Positions 26,079-38,814 of a stretch of 64,000 bases of DNA are shown here, piece by piece. The stretch lies in contig NC_134108.1 in assembly GCF_040939455.1 (NCBI RefSeq), forward strand, positions 46,189,501-46,253,500, in the 5' to 3' direction. The stretch is from Microcebus murinus. Taxonomy: Eukaryota > Chordata > Mammalia > Primates > Cheirogaleidae. Within the stretch, counting starts at the first letter, position 1, and each line of letters opens with the position of its first letter. Position numbers and translations under genes: made by a program. Below the pieces are notes generated by a model, which was not told the origin of the DNA, ran no database searches, and was given only the letters and a program-made list of their open reading frames with translations.

Positions 26079-26215
26079 AAACATACATACACATATATAT
26101 GTGCTTATACACACATACACACATGCACACCATACACATATGTGTGTATATGTGTACATGCATACACATATGTGAATGTGTATGTGTGTGGTGGTGGTAT
26201 ATATGTGCATTTGGT
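26079..26215. repeat. CA/TA/TG microsatellite with inverted symmetry
   Basis: The first half is CA-rich (tacacacatacacacatgca) and the second half TG-rich (gtgtatgtgtgtggtggtgg), so the tract is roughly self-complementary. Open frames on both strands here (26062-26356) are repeat translations, not genes. Confidence 0.85.
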
Positions 26216-27844
26216 GGTATCACTCTTGAGAGACAAAAATTAGGACTCTTTTCAACAGAATTCAGACATACAATTTTAGCAGTCATTCTTAAAATGGCTA
26301 AGCTCACATATATTTTACACCCAAATTATAGATCACTAAAAAAAGATATGTCATAAAAATCAATATATTTTAGCATAAAGATTATATTACACAAACTTAA
26401 TTGGAGCTGCCCAGAGCATATCTTTCATTCAAATGTTTTTCAAGAGACTTTTAAAGTGGTTATATTGCAAATACTGAGCTCATGCAGTCTAGTTTAGTTC
26501 AACCTCTCTGGCAAGTACACACAACATGACAGCATAGCAGTGAATGGTTTCAAGTGCCAAAAAGAATATTAACTGGTTTCTACAGACAATGTAATTCAGC
26601 TACTCATGGAAATGCCTTAAATGCAATCATTGACTTCCCAGAAATAGGCTACTTAGCACATTTCACCTACTGTAATTTTTTGGCTCATTTGTCTTTGTTT
26701 CTTACAGATATAAACAAACCATACTCAATAATAGAGTGCATATTGCACTCCACTGTACAAATACAACATTCGTTTTTCCTTAACATTGAGGCTTTGCAGA
26801 ACAACATGTTACCAACCTTTATTTCCAGGTTAAGCCTTCCAAGAATTATTTATTTGTGTGTGTATATGCCATTTTTTAAAAAAACAAAACAACAAAATAA
26901 AACAAATTTAAAAAGCCTCTTATGTTACTAGAATTTTTCTCCACATATACAATGAATGCTGTTTAATGAATAGATTGGGGAATAAAATGTTCCAATTATT
27001 TCAAGATTCTTAGTAACATAGTTACTCTACATGTGTCTTCAAAGATTAGCAAGTTTCACAGAAATAGAAACCAATAACATTGCTTTAAATATAATTCTTA
27101 ATGAATTAGAAGACATTTTAAGTTAATCTTCATGAAGAGTGGTTATTGTAAACCCAAGGAAACACAATGCTGGTTAATGAGGTTTCCTTTCTGGCTAAAA
27201 GGAAAATATGGCCAGATTTCAGCATGTACTGTTTGTACAAAATGTTCTTTAATTTTCAGCAACTACCATTTGAAAAGATCAACTACCATTTGAAAAGATT
27301 TATGTGGTTTAGCAGATTTTGTCCAACTGTCATGAGAAGAGGCAAAAATTGCCCAACTGGGTCAGGATCAAGCTTAAGCCACTTGTGGGGGTCCAGTGAG
27401 CTCTGGGGAGGTTTTAATTATCCCCCCTAATATTACCCTTAAAACATTACATAATCCCTCCCTTACCTACTCACTCTCACACTATCATCCCTAAAGTTAT
27501 TACCTGAACATGGCTGAATTTCAGTCTTTATCAACACCTGATTGCAAAAAGACTCATAAATAGTTCTTCACTTTGTAAAGTGCAGTTCCATCATTTCTGT
27601 TTAATTCATCTCTTAAAAATTTAAGGGATAGGCTCTTGTTTTTATACTCCATGACTTGCTAAACGATCTGTCTGCTCTTTCCAAACCCTTTATAGTATTA
27701 CACGCACCAATCAAATTCTATTTAATACTTAGCTTTAAAACTGGTGATTTATTAAATTTATGGTTTGGCTATTGAAACTTATCTCCATATACACTTTAAA
27801 TGTATAACTCTGTAAGGTCCAGGAAATGTAAATTTGTGGTGAGG
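26216..27844. other. unassigned DNA
   Basis: No gene recognised. The plus frame 26554-26931 (125 codons) lacks any known domain. A perfect 20-bp tandem duplication lies at 27260-27299. Confidence 0.4.
27260..27299. repeat. perfect 2 x 20-bp tandem duplication
   Basis: caactaccatttgaaaagat occurs twice back to back (27260-27279, 27280-27299) with no difference. Such a perfect copy suggests a recent slippage event or, less likely, an assembly error. Confidence 0.9.
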
Positions 27845-28075
27845 CAATCAAGAAGTTGCCATGAAAGAACTGGAGTCAGCAAACCTGAGTCCATTGCTTA
27901 AAAGTTGGGTGATATTTATAAAGTTACATGAGGTCTATGCTTTTCAGTTTATCTGTAAAATGGGTATAATAATTTATAATGCACAATGTTGTTGAGAGAA
28001 TTAAGTTAAATGACACATGGCTTTATACTTAGAGGCATAAGATAAACACTAAAATATTGTCAGCTATTATTAGAG
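27845..28075 (+). mobile_element. MIR SINE
   Basis: 'aactggagtcagcaaacctg', 'cttttcagtttatctgtaaa', 'atgttgttgagagaattaag' and 'tcagctattatta' follow MIR order from tRNA-related head to the 3' end. Confidence 0.75.
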
Positions 28076-30498
28076 GAAACATGTAATTTACCTTCAAATT
28101 CTGTCCGAGAGTTTTGTCTGGAACAAATACTAAACTAGACAGGATATAGGGCTTAAAATAGAATTGCCTGAAGAAAATCATGATGTATTATGATTCCGGT
28201 TATTATTGTATCATTGTTTTAATTATTTTTATACTTAAGGCAATTGCAATTAATCTCTACCCACCCACCCCATCATACATCTTTTTTGTGTAGTGTATCC
28301 CAGCCTATCCAAGATTGCAAAATATGAAAAAATATAATATGACATTAGCAAATGAATTGGGATGGCTTTAATGTATCCAGAGACTCCCTGAACACCTGAG
28401 AATGGAACTGATTGCTGGAGGGGTCAGCTGCCACAGCACTATAGGCATAATGGCTGTAGCCCCATTCATAATGACCAGCACAAACATGAGTGACCCACTT
28501 CCTAAACCTGAGCTTTTTATTAGAAACCTTCCTATCCTTTTCAAAGCCTTCATTGCCATTTGTTTTATTTACACAAATTAAGGGTTATGAAGGTTCAGTT
28601 GTAACTTACATTATTCTGTGCATTCCAGAACAACTAATAATTATGTGCTTTCAGCCAAACTCAGTGGTTCTTATGATAGCAATTCCTCAGAGTGAAATAA
28701 TTCTTATCCATGAAGCTCGTTTTGCTCTTCAGATTAAACATTTTCCTATATTTTATAGCTACAAACTCAAGAAACATGATGGCATTTTTCTTCCTGGAGC
28801 TACAAAGATGTAATAAGATACCAAGTACATTTATGCAACAATGCTGTGCTAGCAGCTGGATTATGTCAGAATTCCTTCATTTATTACTTCAGATTTGCCA
28901 ACAATTATGGACATTTTTTAAACCAGCTTACAGAGTTTGAACATATTTTATTTCTATAACCAGAGCATGTTCCAAACAGATGGATTAAGAAAATAAGACT
29001 TTCCACTTGTGAGTGACAGTTGGGGGCAATTGGGGGACAATGTGAGAGGTATGAGAACTGCTGGAAATGTCCTCCCCATATACCAAGCTTTGGAGTTGAA
29101 GAAACATAAAAATTCTTTTATTTTTTCTGACTAGTGGCAAGAATTGTTTACATGACTCTAGTAGGCTAGTGCCAGACTAGTGCAAAGGAAACCTGGTCAT
29201 CAGCTAGTATTTTCACTTAACCCTTCTGGTATTTAGTGTCCTCTCCTTAATAGAAGAGAGTTGGAGTAAATGCTCTTCAAGATCTGCACCATATCAGTGA
29301 TCCTGTGCTTCTAAGGCCTTCTTGTCAATTTAAAAAAAACTAGGCATACTTCTGGAAAAATGAATCTTGCAATCATATGACGTTTGCAATCATATGATGA
29401 ACTGGCATGAGAGAAAATTGAAGGAAGAGACATAAGGCCATTTATAAGAGTCAAAAGCAAAGCCCTTTATAATCATACAGCATCTCCTTGATGTTGTGCC
29501 TGTGCTTAGAAATGTTGGTGATAAAAACTCTAGGCATTTTAAGATTAAGGTCAACAGTGGCCACAAGGTAACACTGGTCTGAGTTCCTGTCAGCACTAAG
29601 TAGTTGACTATATAGGTTCTTTTGTGTGTGCATGGGAATCCTTCAAATCTCAGATCCTTGGCATTCCCTAGAGCCACTTGATACTTTTGCCTCACTTTCT
29701 CAAGTTCAGCCTACACAATTAGTTATATGGGGAGATGGACTTGGCATATAGATAGTTTTGTCATACCCTAGACTAAGACTAGTTTAGCTTTAATGAAAGA
29801 GTTGATGAAGTTGGTTCCAACCAGGATGCAATAAGATAGACACAGCTTGGGTGTTATGTTGGAAGATCAAGCAGAAAGGAAGCTTCTCTTTCCTTTGCAG
29901 ATTGTAATGTATCCTTTTCTTTAAGCTTCTGATCTGTGAGACTGAGCCTACATTTTATTGTTGCATGTCTTTCTTTCTTTTGCTTTCTTATGTAAATGCC
30001 ATCATCCTGGTCTTTCTTTCAGAATCACTAGCAGTATGATGTCTATCCTGAACATATTTTTGCTTTGTATTTTAATGGCATGATAACAGAATTTCTCATC
30101 ACTCTACATCTCAGCTTTCGCCAAATATTACTCTCAAATTACTGAAAAACACACATATGCAGTAGTATCCATCAGAGATCTGTTCTTTAGAAAGGAGGCC
30201 TCGGATATGTGAGGCACAGAGGAGAAAGCAGAGTCACAACCTCATCCCAAGATACCTATCAAAGGTGAAGAAAAATAGGACCAAGTTGTACTAATATCCA
30301 AACCAAAAAGATTCCAGAAATTACTCAGTATCTGCCAAGACTGTAGAGCTACATTCAACACACGTCCCACTAGAAACACTTCAAACTAAAAGAAATTTTA
30401 ATATGATAGTAGCTATAGAACACCCATTTTATATCTCTAAGAATAAGAAGCTTTTTTCGTGGGCTGACATGTCTTGGCCTGCTTTCTTACATGAAAAA
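28076..30498. other. unassigned DNA
   Basis: No gene identified. A weak SINE-like string (agagttggagtaaatgctct, near 29257) may be a MIR end. A 13-bp direct repeat 'tgcaatcatatga' occurs at about 29368 and 29385. Confidence 0.4.
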
Positions 30499-30527
30499 CC
30501 TCTAGTTTCAGTGCATTAAATTTATGA

Positions 30528-31628
30528 AGAAAATTTTGGAAATACTCTTTTAGACATTGACCTAGGCAAAGAATTTATGAAGAAGACCCCAAAGGCAATC
30601 ACAACAACAACAAAAATAAATAAATAGGACCTGATCAAATTAAAAAGGTTCTGTACAGCCAAAGAAACTATCATGAGAGCAAACAGACAACCTATAGAAT
30701 GGGAGACACATGTTACACATCTGATAAAGGGCTGATAACTAGAAATCTATATAGAACTCAGGAAAATCAGCAAGAAAAAATCAAACAACCCTATGAAAAA
30801 GTGGGCAAAGGACATAAACAGAAACTTTTCAAAAGAAGATAGACTAATGGCTAACATATGAAAAAATGCTCAACATCTCTAATCATCAGCGAAATGCAAA
30901 TCAAAACCACAATAAGATATCACTTATCTCCAGTGAGAATGGCTTTTATCAAAAAGTTCCAAAACAATAAATGTTGGTGTGGATGTGGAGAGATAGGAAC
31001 ACTCTCACACTGCTGGTGGGACTGCAAGCTAGTACAACCTCTGTGGAAAGCAATATGGAGATACCTCAAAGAGACACAAATAGATCTACCATTTGATCCA
31101 GCAATCCCATTACTGGGCATCTACCCAAAAGAAAAAAAGACATTCTATAAAAAAGACATGTGCACTCCAATGTTTATAGCAGCACAATTCACAATTGCAA
31201 AGATGGGGAAACAACCCAAGTGCCTATCAATACATGAGTAGATTAATAAAATGTCATATAGGTATACCATCGAATTCTACTCAGCCACAAAAAACAATAG
31301 TGATATAGCATCTCTTGTATTATCCTGGATAGAACTGGAGCCCATTCTACTAAGTGAAGTATCATAGGAATGGAAAAACAAGCACCACATATACTCACCA
31401 GCAAATTGGTTTTAACTGATCAACACTTAAGTGCACATACAGTAATAACATTTTTTGGGTGTCAGGCAGCTGGGACAGGGGAGGAGGGCATGGGTATATT
31501 CACACCTAATGGATGTGGTACGCACCGTCTGGGCGATGGACATGCTTGAAGTTCTGATGGGTGGGGCAAGGGTAATGTATGTAACCTAAACATGTGTACC
31601 CCCATAATATGCTGAAATAAAAAAAAAC
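30528..31628 (+). mobile_element. 5'-truncated lemur-type L1 with long target-site duplication
   Basis: It begins inside ORF2 ('aatactcttttagacattga') and runs through the ORF2 C-terminus, the 3'UTR and a short A tail near 31619-31627. The 3'UTR phrases 'cacctaatggatgtggtacg', 'tgggcgatggacatgcttga' and 'acccccataatatgctgaaa' recur in the fragment at 54720 and mark a lemur L1 lineage. Target-site duplications of 29 bp with one mismatch lie at 30499-30527 and 31629-31657. Confidence 0.92.
30858..31241 (+). pseudogene. L1 ORF2p C-terminal domain fragment
   Basis: The frame ends the L1 ORF2 protein (endonuclease plus reverse transcriptase), but only the C-terminal domain is here. It contains the Cys-rich segment [20 protein letters not shown] followed by [15 protein letters not shown] and later [19 protein letters not shown]2p is about 1275 residues in full; this keeps 127 codons and stops early at 'CLSIHE'. 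Upstream ORF2 codons from 30531 are out of frame. It is a truncated, non-functional product of a 5'-truncated insertion. Confidence 0.9.
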
Positions 31629-31657
31629 CCTCTAGTTTCAGTGTATTAAATTTATGA

Positions 31658-34600
31658 TGCCATGTAGACCTGCCAAAGAAATTTAGAAAATAGACACATG
31701 ATATCCTAAGATAAATTCTTGTTTGTAAAACCAACCCTGTTTTGTATGAAACTCAGCTATGTCCTTTGGTTTAAAACAACAACAGCAGCAGCAATAACTA
31801 CTCAGCATTGACCCCTTTTCCAGGCGAGGGAGCTGAGATACATTTTATAATTGGCCGAGAATTTGTAATTTTATCCAGTGCAAGTTGGACTTCAAATTCT
31901 ATAACCAATTAAAGGTTTCATTAAGCTTCATGTCCCATGAATTTGATTCCATATCTATTTCTTACTTTCCTGCCAACTATAGCAACCTTTAAATATTTTC
32001 CTACCATAAAATTGTGCTTTGCACAGTAACTCCCCCCAAAAGCCAAATTTAAACTTGGTCAGTTAGTTTTTTTCTCTCTCTTTTTAATCAATAATATTTT
32101 CACCTTAGTAAAAATATTGAATTTCATTTGGGTCACACTACTAATGCAAGGCCCCTAGACAGAAATTTTTCCTGATATTTCTTAAGCAAATGTTGCCAGA
32201 CTTCCTGAGATCCCTAGTCATACAAGGTGGAATGAATTTTGTTTCTCATTGTGCAATTTCAGGAGCCCTAGGGCATATAATTTTTATGTAGTGGAAAGAA
32301 AGCTTTAAGAGCTAGAAAGTATTGCTAAAGTAGAAGGCACTAGGCCTGGAGGAAAGAAGTATAACTTGGAAAAAGGACTAAATAAAATGTTTTCCTTTGC
32401 TGGGTATCTGAAGGGATTCGGATAGAAATACCAACACCATAGAAAGGAACATGCATTAACATAATTCATGGCAGATTAAAGAGAATGCCCAGGGTTATTT
32501 GAGCTCTCAAGTATCTTCTCAAGGGTCTTTATTGGAGGTCTTTTGTGAAAAAAACAAAACAGAAACAAAAACCTTACTCATACCCCTTGAAACAAACAGT
32601 TTTACTGTGCTAAAAGATGATAGGCAAAGACTGTACAAGTCAATTTAGAAAGGAATTCAGAAATATAAGTCACCACAGTATCCTGCTTCTAATGAATAAA
32701 AAACCCTATAGAAAATCTATAGACTCTTACTATAAAGAATGTTCTGGAATAGCAATTTTTTCATAATTAATTATTAAATAAGAAAATATTGTCTTTTCAT
32801 AAATGTAAAATTTGAATATTTTAAACAAAGTAGAATACTGCCCTCTGAATTGCCATTGCAGCTGTTCTCCTCAGACTAAGGAGCCTACTGTTCTAGAAAC
32901 CAGATATGTCTGGAACTATCCACTTGACTGAAAGAAACAGATAGTCAATGAACGCTTCATCTCTAAAGCCAGAAAGTCTGTATATTGATGATTCAGTAGT
33001 TCCATAATTCCTTGAATGGAGAACCTGCACATTTTTTTCTCAAGTTAATAAATGTGTCTGCCTCCAGACTCAGAATTTTCCTAAAGCTCTTAAGAACTGA
33101 AAGGTAAGTACATATAAGTTATCAGTCAGATAAGTTGTAATTTTCAGACTATTGTTTCTATGATAATCAGCAACTTTCTCCATTTTTCTATTTTAGGTCA
33201 CTCTTCTAAAAAAATGACAAGAGAGAGAGAGTTTGTATATATTATATGATAGTGTTCTTCTGTCCCTGACATTCCATGGTACGACCATAGGACCTCATTC
33301 CACAGAAACAGGCACTGAAATTATTCATGTTGATCAAGAATTGACCAGAGATATATCGCTCTCAAATTGAGATGCTTCATGAATGGACTGCTTGGGATTC
33401 AAGGAGAGTATATACTTGTCAATTTTCAGTTAAAATTAACAGGAAAATCAAAAGTTGCCTGAAAAGAAGAGATATTCCTAAGTCTATGACTTATAGTTGC
33501 TACCCTTAGTGATTAGAAGAAGTAGTAGTTTTGTTATAGACATTACGCTAAATCTACAATTTTACTAATATAACCATTATTGTGTTTTGTTGAAATTATA
33601 ACTACACTTGAATTATTGACAAATAATTCCATGGATTGTAATCATTCATCATTTTTTCTATTTATATGAATGCTATTGTTCCAGATGTTTTCAGAATTCA
33701 CAGTAAGAGTAGCCCAGACTTAAAAAGCTGCTAGCGCAGGCATGGTATGTATTCTGTGAACCAGCACTTCACAGTTGGCTGTAGCATGCTTATTAACTTA
33801 TACCCAATAATTACGCACATAGAATACAACCAAAACTTTCATCTAGATTTGAATGAAAGTTAAGTTAATGGTTTTGCATACAATCTCAGTAATAAATTAT
33901 CTATTTGCATTCCTGTTCTAACTTATCACAGTGTCCAGTTTCAAGTAGAATTGAGCTAAAATAATCTGCATAAAATAGCATGCTAACCCAAGAGAAAGCA
34001 ATTATCTAGTGCCATGAACCTCATAGCAAGGATTTTGCTGGAAAAGTCTTGCAAATCTCACTGATACATGAGGACCTTGGGCTATATATTTGGATAGGGC
34101 TGACATCCATCAACCATCACCAAAAATAGAGGGAAAACTAAAATACCAGAAATACACACTGCAGAAATAGTAGAAACTATGAGGTGTTTCTAATCTGTAA
34201 AATAACTCATCTTTTTGGAGAGTAAATTAGGAAATCAGTTCAGTAGTTAAACATCTCTTTTCTCATCACATCCATTCAAGCACAGCTCCATTCTTTTTCC
34301 AGAAAATGTATTTCATTGTGTGCCTTTATATTACCTTTAAATGCTATTTTCATATAAATTCCATAGTATTGCCTAAGCTATAACTTAACCCTTTTTTAGG
34401 GTCCACTTATATAAGAAAACAATATTTAATATGAAGAAATATTTTTGCTCTATTAAAGATCAGTAACCAACATACAGAGAACATCAAACATACTTTCAAA
34501 CTTTTAAGATGGAAGACGGCATATTAACACATTCATTATAAAAATAAACAAAACAAACATTTGTGTCATAAAAATAAAACTTGGAGCAATATGAAAAAAA

Positions 34601-35499
34601 CAACAAATATGTGTCAACAAAAAGAAGTAAATATAATAATTGATTATTGTGAATTATAAGTAGTATATATATATGTACTATATATATTTAGTGTAGATAT
34701 ATACCATAAAACTATAAGTACCTAAATATTTTATATCTAAGTATGTTATAATTATTTTTTAAAAAGCATCTATATAAATGAATTACAAGCAGTGATTCTC
34801 TTACCCCTTATAGACCTGTTTCTCAAAAGTAAGCACTTTCATCTCTAGCTCTTTCTTCCAGAAAATATTTATTTAGTGTTAGTTCTCAATGCATCATTTT
34901 ACTCGTTGACTATCTTTTGCCGTGACAAATAAAAAGTTATCTCCTGTTTGCCAGACCTCCAGCTCCCCTCCTCTCATTTTGGGGGATATATATTTTTCTT
35001 ATGTTTTAGTTCCTTTTTAAAAACGTCCTTTTGTATCTGTAGGTGATGCATTAGCTTCTTATTTCATGTTTCCTCAAGTACAGATGGTCTCTTTGATGTT
35101 CCCCCTTGTAAAATATGGGCACAATCTCCTCCTGATCATTCTTTTCATAACTGTGTACAAATATTTTTCATTAAACAGCCAAAGTGACTGTGATTCCATC
35201 CCTTCTCCTGCCACTTTCTTTCTTCTGAGGTTTATAATTATTCCTTTTAATATACTGTTTACAATAAATATATCCTCTATTTTATTTACCTCTCTACCTA
35301 ATCAAGTATTTTATTTTTTCAGAGACCTTCATTCTAAGGCTCTGTGTTCTGCTTTGATCTCAATCAGTAACTCTGTACACTACACTTCTTTCCTGTTTCC
35401 TGGATTTTATGTATTTTCCTTTCCTTTGCTTTCTTTTGTCCTCTTTTTACTTTAAAAATTCTGTTTTGGTGCAAGGCATTGAGAAGGTTTCAAGAGGGC
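31658..35499. other. unassigned AT-rich DNA
   Basis: No gene recognised. A weak antisense MIR-like string lies near 31818 ('ttccaggcgagggagctgag'). A short TA tract is at about 34663-34690. The plus frame 35066-35455 is hydrophobic and low in complexity, with no domain. Confidence 0.4.
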
Positions 35500-35562
35500 C
35501 CAGCGATTTTGCATTTCCAGGTGATGCAGACACTATTGTTCAGGGAAACACTTTGAGTAGCA
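35500..35562 (-). mobile_element. MER5A (hAT-Charlie MITE) fragment
   Basis: 'gattttgcatttccaggtga', 'tgcagacactattg' and 'acactttgagtagc' match one end of MER5A in reverse. About a third of the element is present. Confidence 0.55.
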
Positions 35563-35570
35563 GTTTCCTA

Positions 35571-35893
35571 GACTAGCACTGTCTAATAGAAATAGAATGC
35601 AAGCCAAATACATCATTTTAAAGCTTCTGGTAGCTATATTAAAAAAGTAAAAGGAAACATCTGAAATCAATTTTAATAATATATTTCATCTAACCCAATA
35701 TATCGAAACTAATAGCATTTCAACATGTAACCAATATTTTTAAATTATTCAAAATATATTTTATTCTTTTTTTTTGGACTAAATCTTCAAAATCTGGTAC
35801 ATATTTACACTTTAGAGCCTGTTGCAATCTGGACTTGCCACATTTCAAATGTTCAATAGCCACATGTGGCAAAACACCACTGTATTGAATAGT
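35571..35893 (+). mobile_element. nonautonomous DNA transposon with GCACTGTCTAATAG-type ends
   Basis: Left end agcactgtctaatagaaata; right end 'ccactgtattgaatag'. The termini are imperfect inverted copies of each other. The body ('aattttaataatatatttca', 'cacatttcaaatgttcaata', 'gccacatgtggc') belongs to a well-populated mammalian family that I recognise but cannot name with certainty. A 3' fragment of the same family is at 58722. Confidence 0.6.
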
Positions 35894-36445
35894 ATAAACC
35901 CAAAGACTCTCTCACATGTGTGTACCAGGACACATATAGAAAAATGTTCATAGTGATGCTGTTTGAAGTAGCAAAACCAGTGGAAAAACCTAAATGCCTA
36001 TGAACAGGATAGTAAATAAACAAATCAAGATAGGTAAACTGTGCAGGATTAAAATTACAACTGCATAAAACAACAGGGATGAATTTAAAGGTATAAAATG
36101 GAGTAAAAAAAAGTGAGTTGCATAAACTACAGTTATTATGGTACCATTTTATGAAGCTCAAAGACATGCAAAAGATAAACATCATATTTTTGGAATATAT
36201 ACATATATGATAAAATTTTTTAAAAACCCAAAATCTAAAGTAAGAGAGTGATGATAAAAGCGAAGCTTGTGGCTGTGGTCCCCTGGCTGGGCTGAGGTAG
36301 AGAAGGAGGATGGTGGAAGACAGAGAAATGGGTGGGGAGGGGCACATAGGTAGCTGAGAGTTATTGGTGATGCGCTAGTTCTTGGGTGAGTGGTGCAACC
36401 AGGGTGTTGTATTTTATACAATTATACTTCAAACTTTTTACCCTA
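35894..36445 (+). mobile_element. old L1M 3' end
   Basis: It follows L1 ORF2 tail and 3'UTR order: 'gtaccaggacacatatagaa', 'tgttcatagtgatgctgttt', 'aaacctaaatgcctatgaac', 'ataaaacaacagggatgaat', 'ggaggggcacatagg' and 'acaattatacttcaaac'. Frames are broken. The minus frame 35853-36347 is the antisense shadow of this L1. Confidence 0.7.
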
Positions 36446-37049
36446 CTATCTTCGCTGAAGTTCCCCCAGAAAAATAGAGCCGGAGACAAGGGCTGGCATG
36501 CAGGTAGTTAATTTGGGAAGTGATTCCAGGAAACAGTATTGGGCTTTTGGGGAGAGGGAAATAGGGAAGAAGGGAAAGCCAATAGTTATTGACAGCAGCT
36601 AGGGATCAAATCTTCCAGGACCTTCTATGGAACCAAGTGGAATATACTTTGAAATTTTGGCTCATGGGAAGAGAGACACATTCATCACTAAATCCTGTCT
36701 CCACTGGGCAAGGTTGCCCCAGGGGGCATTAACTCCCCACTTACAGGCTGGGCAGGAATGAGCTCTAAGCCTGAGCCACCACCACAGGCCTCCCAGGTAA
36801 TGGCTTCAGGGAACCCTCATCCCAAGGTAAGAAGCTGAAGCAGGAAGGACTGGAAAAAAATAAAAGTCCTAGAAAATAGGAGATGGGAGACTAGAACTGC
36901 CCAATATACTTATCGGCATGTTACATACATTCTTGTGTATGTATCAAGCCTATTTTAAAAGTTAAAAAAAAGGAAGACATTGCATATCCTTTTCTTTTCC
37001 CCCAGATAAAATCATTTCGTGGATATTTAATACTTAATGGATATCATAG
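36446..37049. other. possible ancient dispersed repeat, not named
   Basis: 36455-36870 ('cagaaaaatagagccggaga', 'ggcatgcaggtagttaattt', 'ggcattaactccccacttac') resembles a mammalian dispersed family I have seen but cannot name. No gene is visible. Confidence 0.35.
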
Positions 37050-37565
37050 CACCTCTAACATGGCCTAAAAGACCTCCCATGACCTGACTCTGGTGATTTT
37101 TCTAACCTCATTTTCTAACATTTTCCTTATTCTTTATAGCAACCTAGAAACGTTGCCTACGCATGTTGTTGGAGCTCACCAACTCCTAGAGCTCACCTCA
37201 AGGTTGTGGCTGTTTCCCCTGTCCAGGGCACTCTTCCCAACGGCTCACCCTGCTCCACCGTGGCCTGTGCTTATCCATAATTTATCCGAGCTGTCTTTCC
37301 TTATCACCCTACCTACACATGAACACTGCCACCCTGCCCACACGTGTCTCTACTAGACTATTGTGCCGCCTTTCTTTCCATGGTATTTATTAATACCCAG
37401 CATTACAATATAGAATTATTTTTTGCTGTCTGTCTCTCCCACCAAAATGAAAGCTCTATGAGGGTAGGAATACTCCCTATTTGGTTCATACCTTGACGCC
37501 AAGGGCCTAAAATAGAACCTAACAACTAATGAGCATTCAATGAATACTTTTTGAATGCCCTCTTC
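37050..37565 (+). mobile_element. L2 LINE 3' region
   Basis: The order 'cccatgacctgactctggtg', 'ctgtccagggcactcttccc', 'aatgaaagctctatgagggt', 'aggaatactccc' and 'agcattcaatgaatactttt' is that of the last 500 bases of L2. The open frame 37093-37356 is L2-derived and has no separate function. Confidence 0.72.
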
Positions 37566-38814
37566 TTTTTCATTATTAAAAAAAATCATAACCCTAGCTA
37601 GTTCTCTGTATTCATTTCAAATTCATGTAGAGATTGGGACTGCACTCATTTTGTTTTATAAAGTTTTTATTTTTCTATCTGAATCACATTTGACAGAATC
37701 AATCAAAAGCTAACAAAATATCACTTGCACCTTTTCAAGAACTCAAATCCAGAATAAGTACAGCCTCTTGGTAAACAGCTGTGACATTTATAGAACCTAA
37801 ACTGACATTTAAGTTTTAATGAAACCTGAAATGGGACCAATTCACATGGCTTCAGGCCTGAGTGCTTTGCACGGTAACGGCAAGTGTTAAGTGGTCATCA
37901 GGACTTCCAGGCAACACTTGACTTCCCCGGAAAGAGCGTTTAGGTGTAAAGAGTCACAGATGAGTGGTTATGGGATTACTGAGGTGACATCATCTATGTC
38001 TTTGTGACTCAAAACTGTGACAGGGAGCAGAATGACCCATAGTTCAAATAAAATAAATAGAATACTAATATTGTACATATTACTTAATTTAGCCCTAGGC
38101 TGTTATACTATTTCCGTTTCCATTTAGCAGTTTGTGGACTCTTTGGAGTTGTTTTTCCCCTAATAATACATTTAAAACTCATTCCAAATGCTTTTCATAT
38201 AGAAGGATTTTTTTGGCATATAATTGACATAGTCTTGCTCATGGGGCACACTGGAATCACAGACTGGGTCAGTGGGGAGGACCAACATAAAGGACAATGA
38301 TTTTTACACCAGGAAACTGCGAATCAGAGAAGTGGAAGATTAAGGAAGCTTTAGTGTCGGCACCCAGGGCACCTATCCAGGTTCCCTTGAGGCTGAGTTA
38401 GTATCTGTCAAGTCTCATCTTTGGTTGGGGCTACAAATCATGGGTCTCTAAGAAGAAAGGATGGGAAGGCTCTGCTTCAAAGGCTGCAATGACACCTCAT
38501 TCGTGACTGGGGCCCTACCCATTAGGACCCAATAAAAATCTGCTAATTGGCAGTAATAGTAATGATCAATTAGTTGCTAAAAAAAAAAAGAAGAAGAAGA
38601 AGAACATAAATTTACTTTTTGTAGCTCAAAAAAACATTTTTTTGAAAATTCCTTTAAAAAATATTGAAGTTTGTGCAGGGGTCTTTTACCCACAGTCTTA
38701 GACAAAAACCATCACTGTTTACCCTCAAACTAAGGAATGAAACAGAAATAAAGATAAAAGAAATACTAATATTTTGTGTGTGCAAAACAAAATATTTCCT
38801 CTTTTGAGGTACTA
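37566..38814. other. unassigned DNA
   Basis: It contains an (AAG)n tract at 38590-38603. No gene recognised. The minus frame 38654-38887 overlaps the start of the mariner and has no domain. Confidence 0.4.

Noticed and set aside
26554..26931. Plus-strand frame of 125 codons as a possible gene
   Set aside because: No recognisable domain, and the C-terminus is a low-complexity K/Q/N-rich run from A-rich DNA.
35853..36347. Minus-strand frame of 164 codons
   Set aside because: It is the antisense strand of an L1M 3' end.
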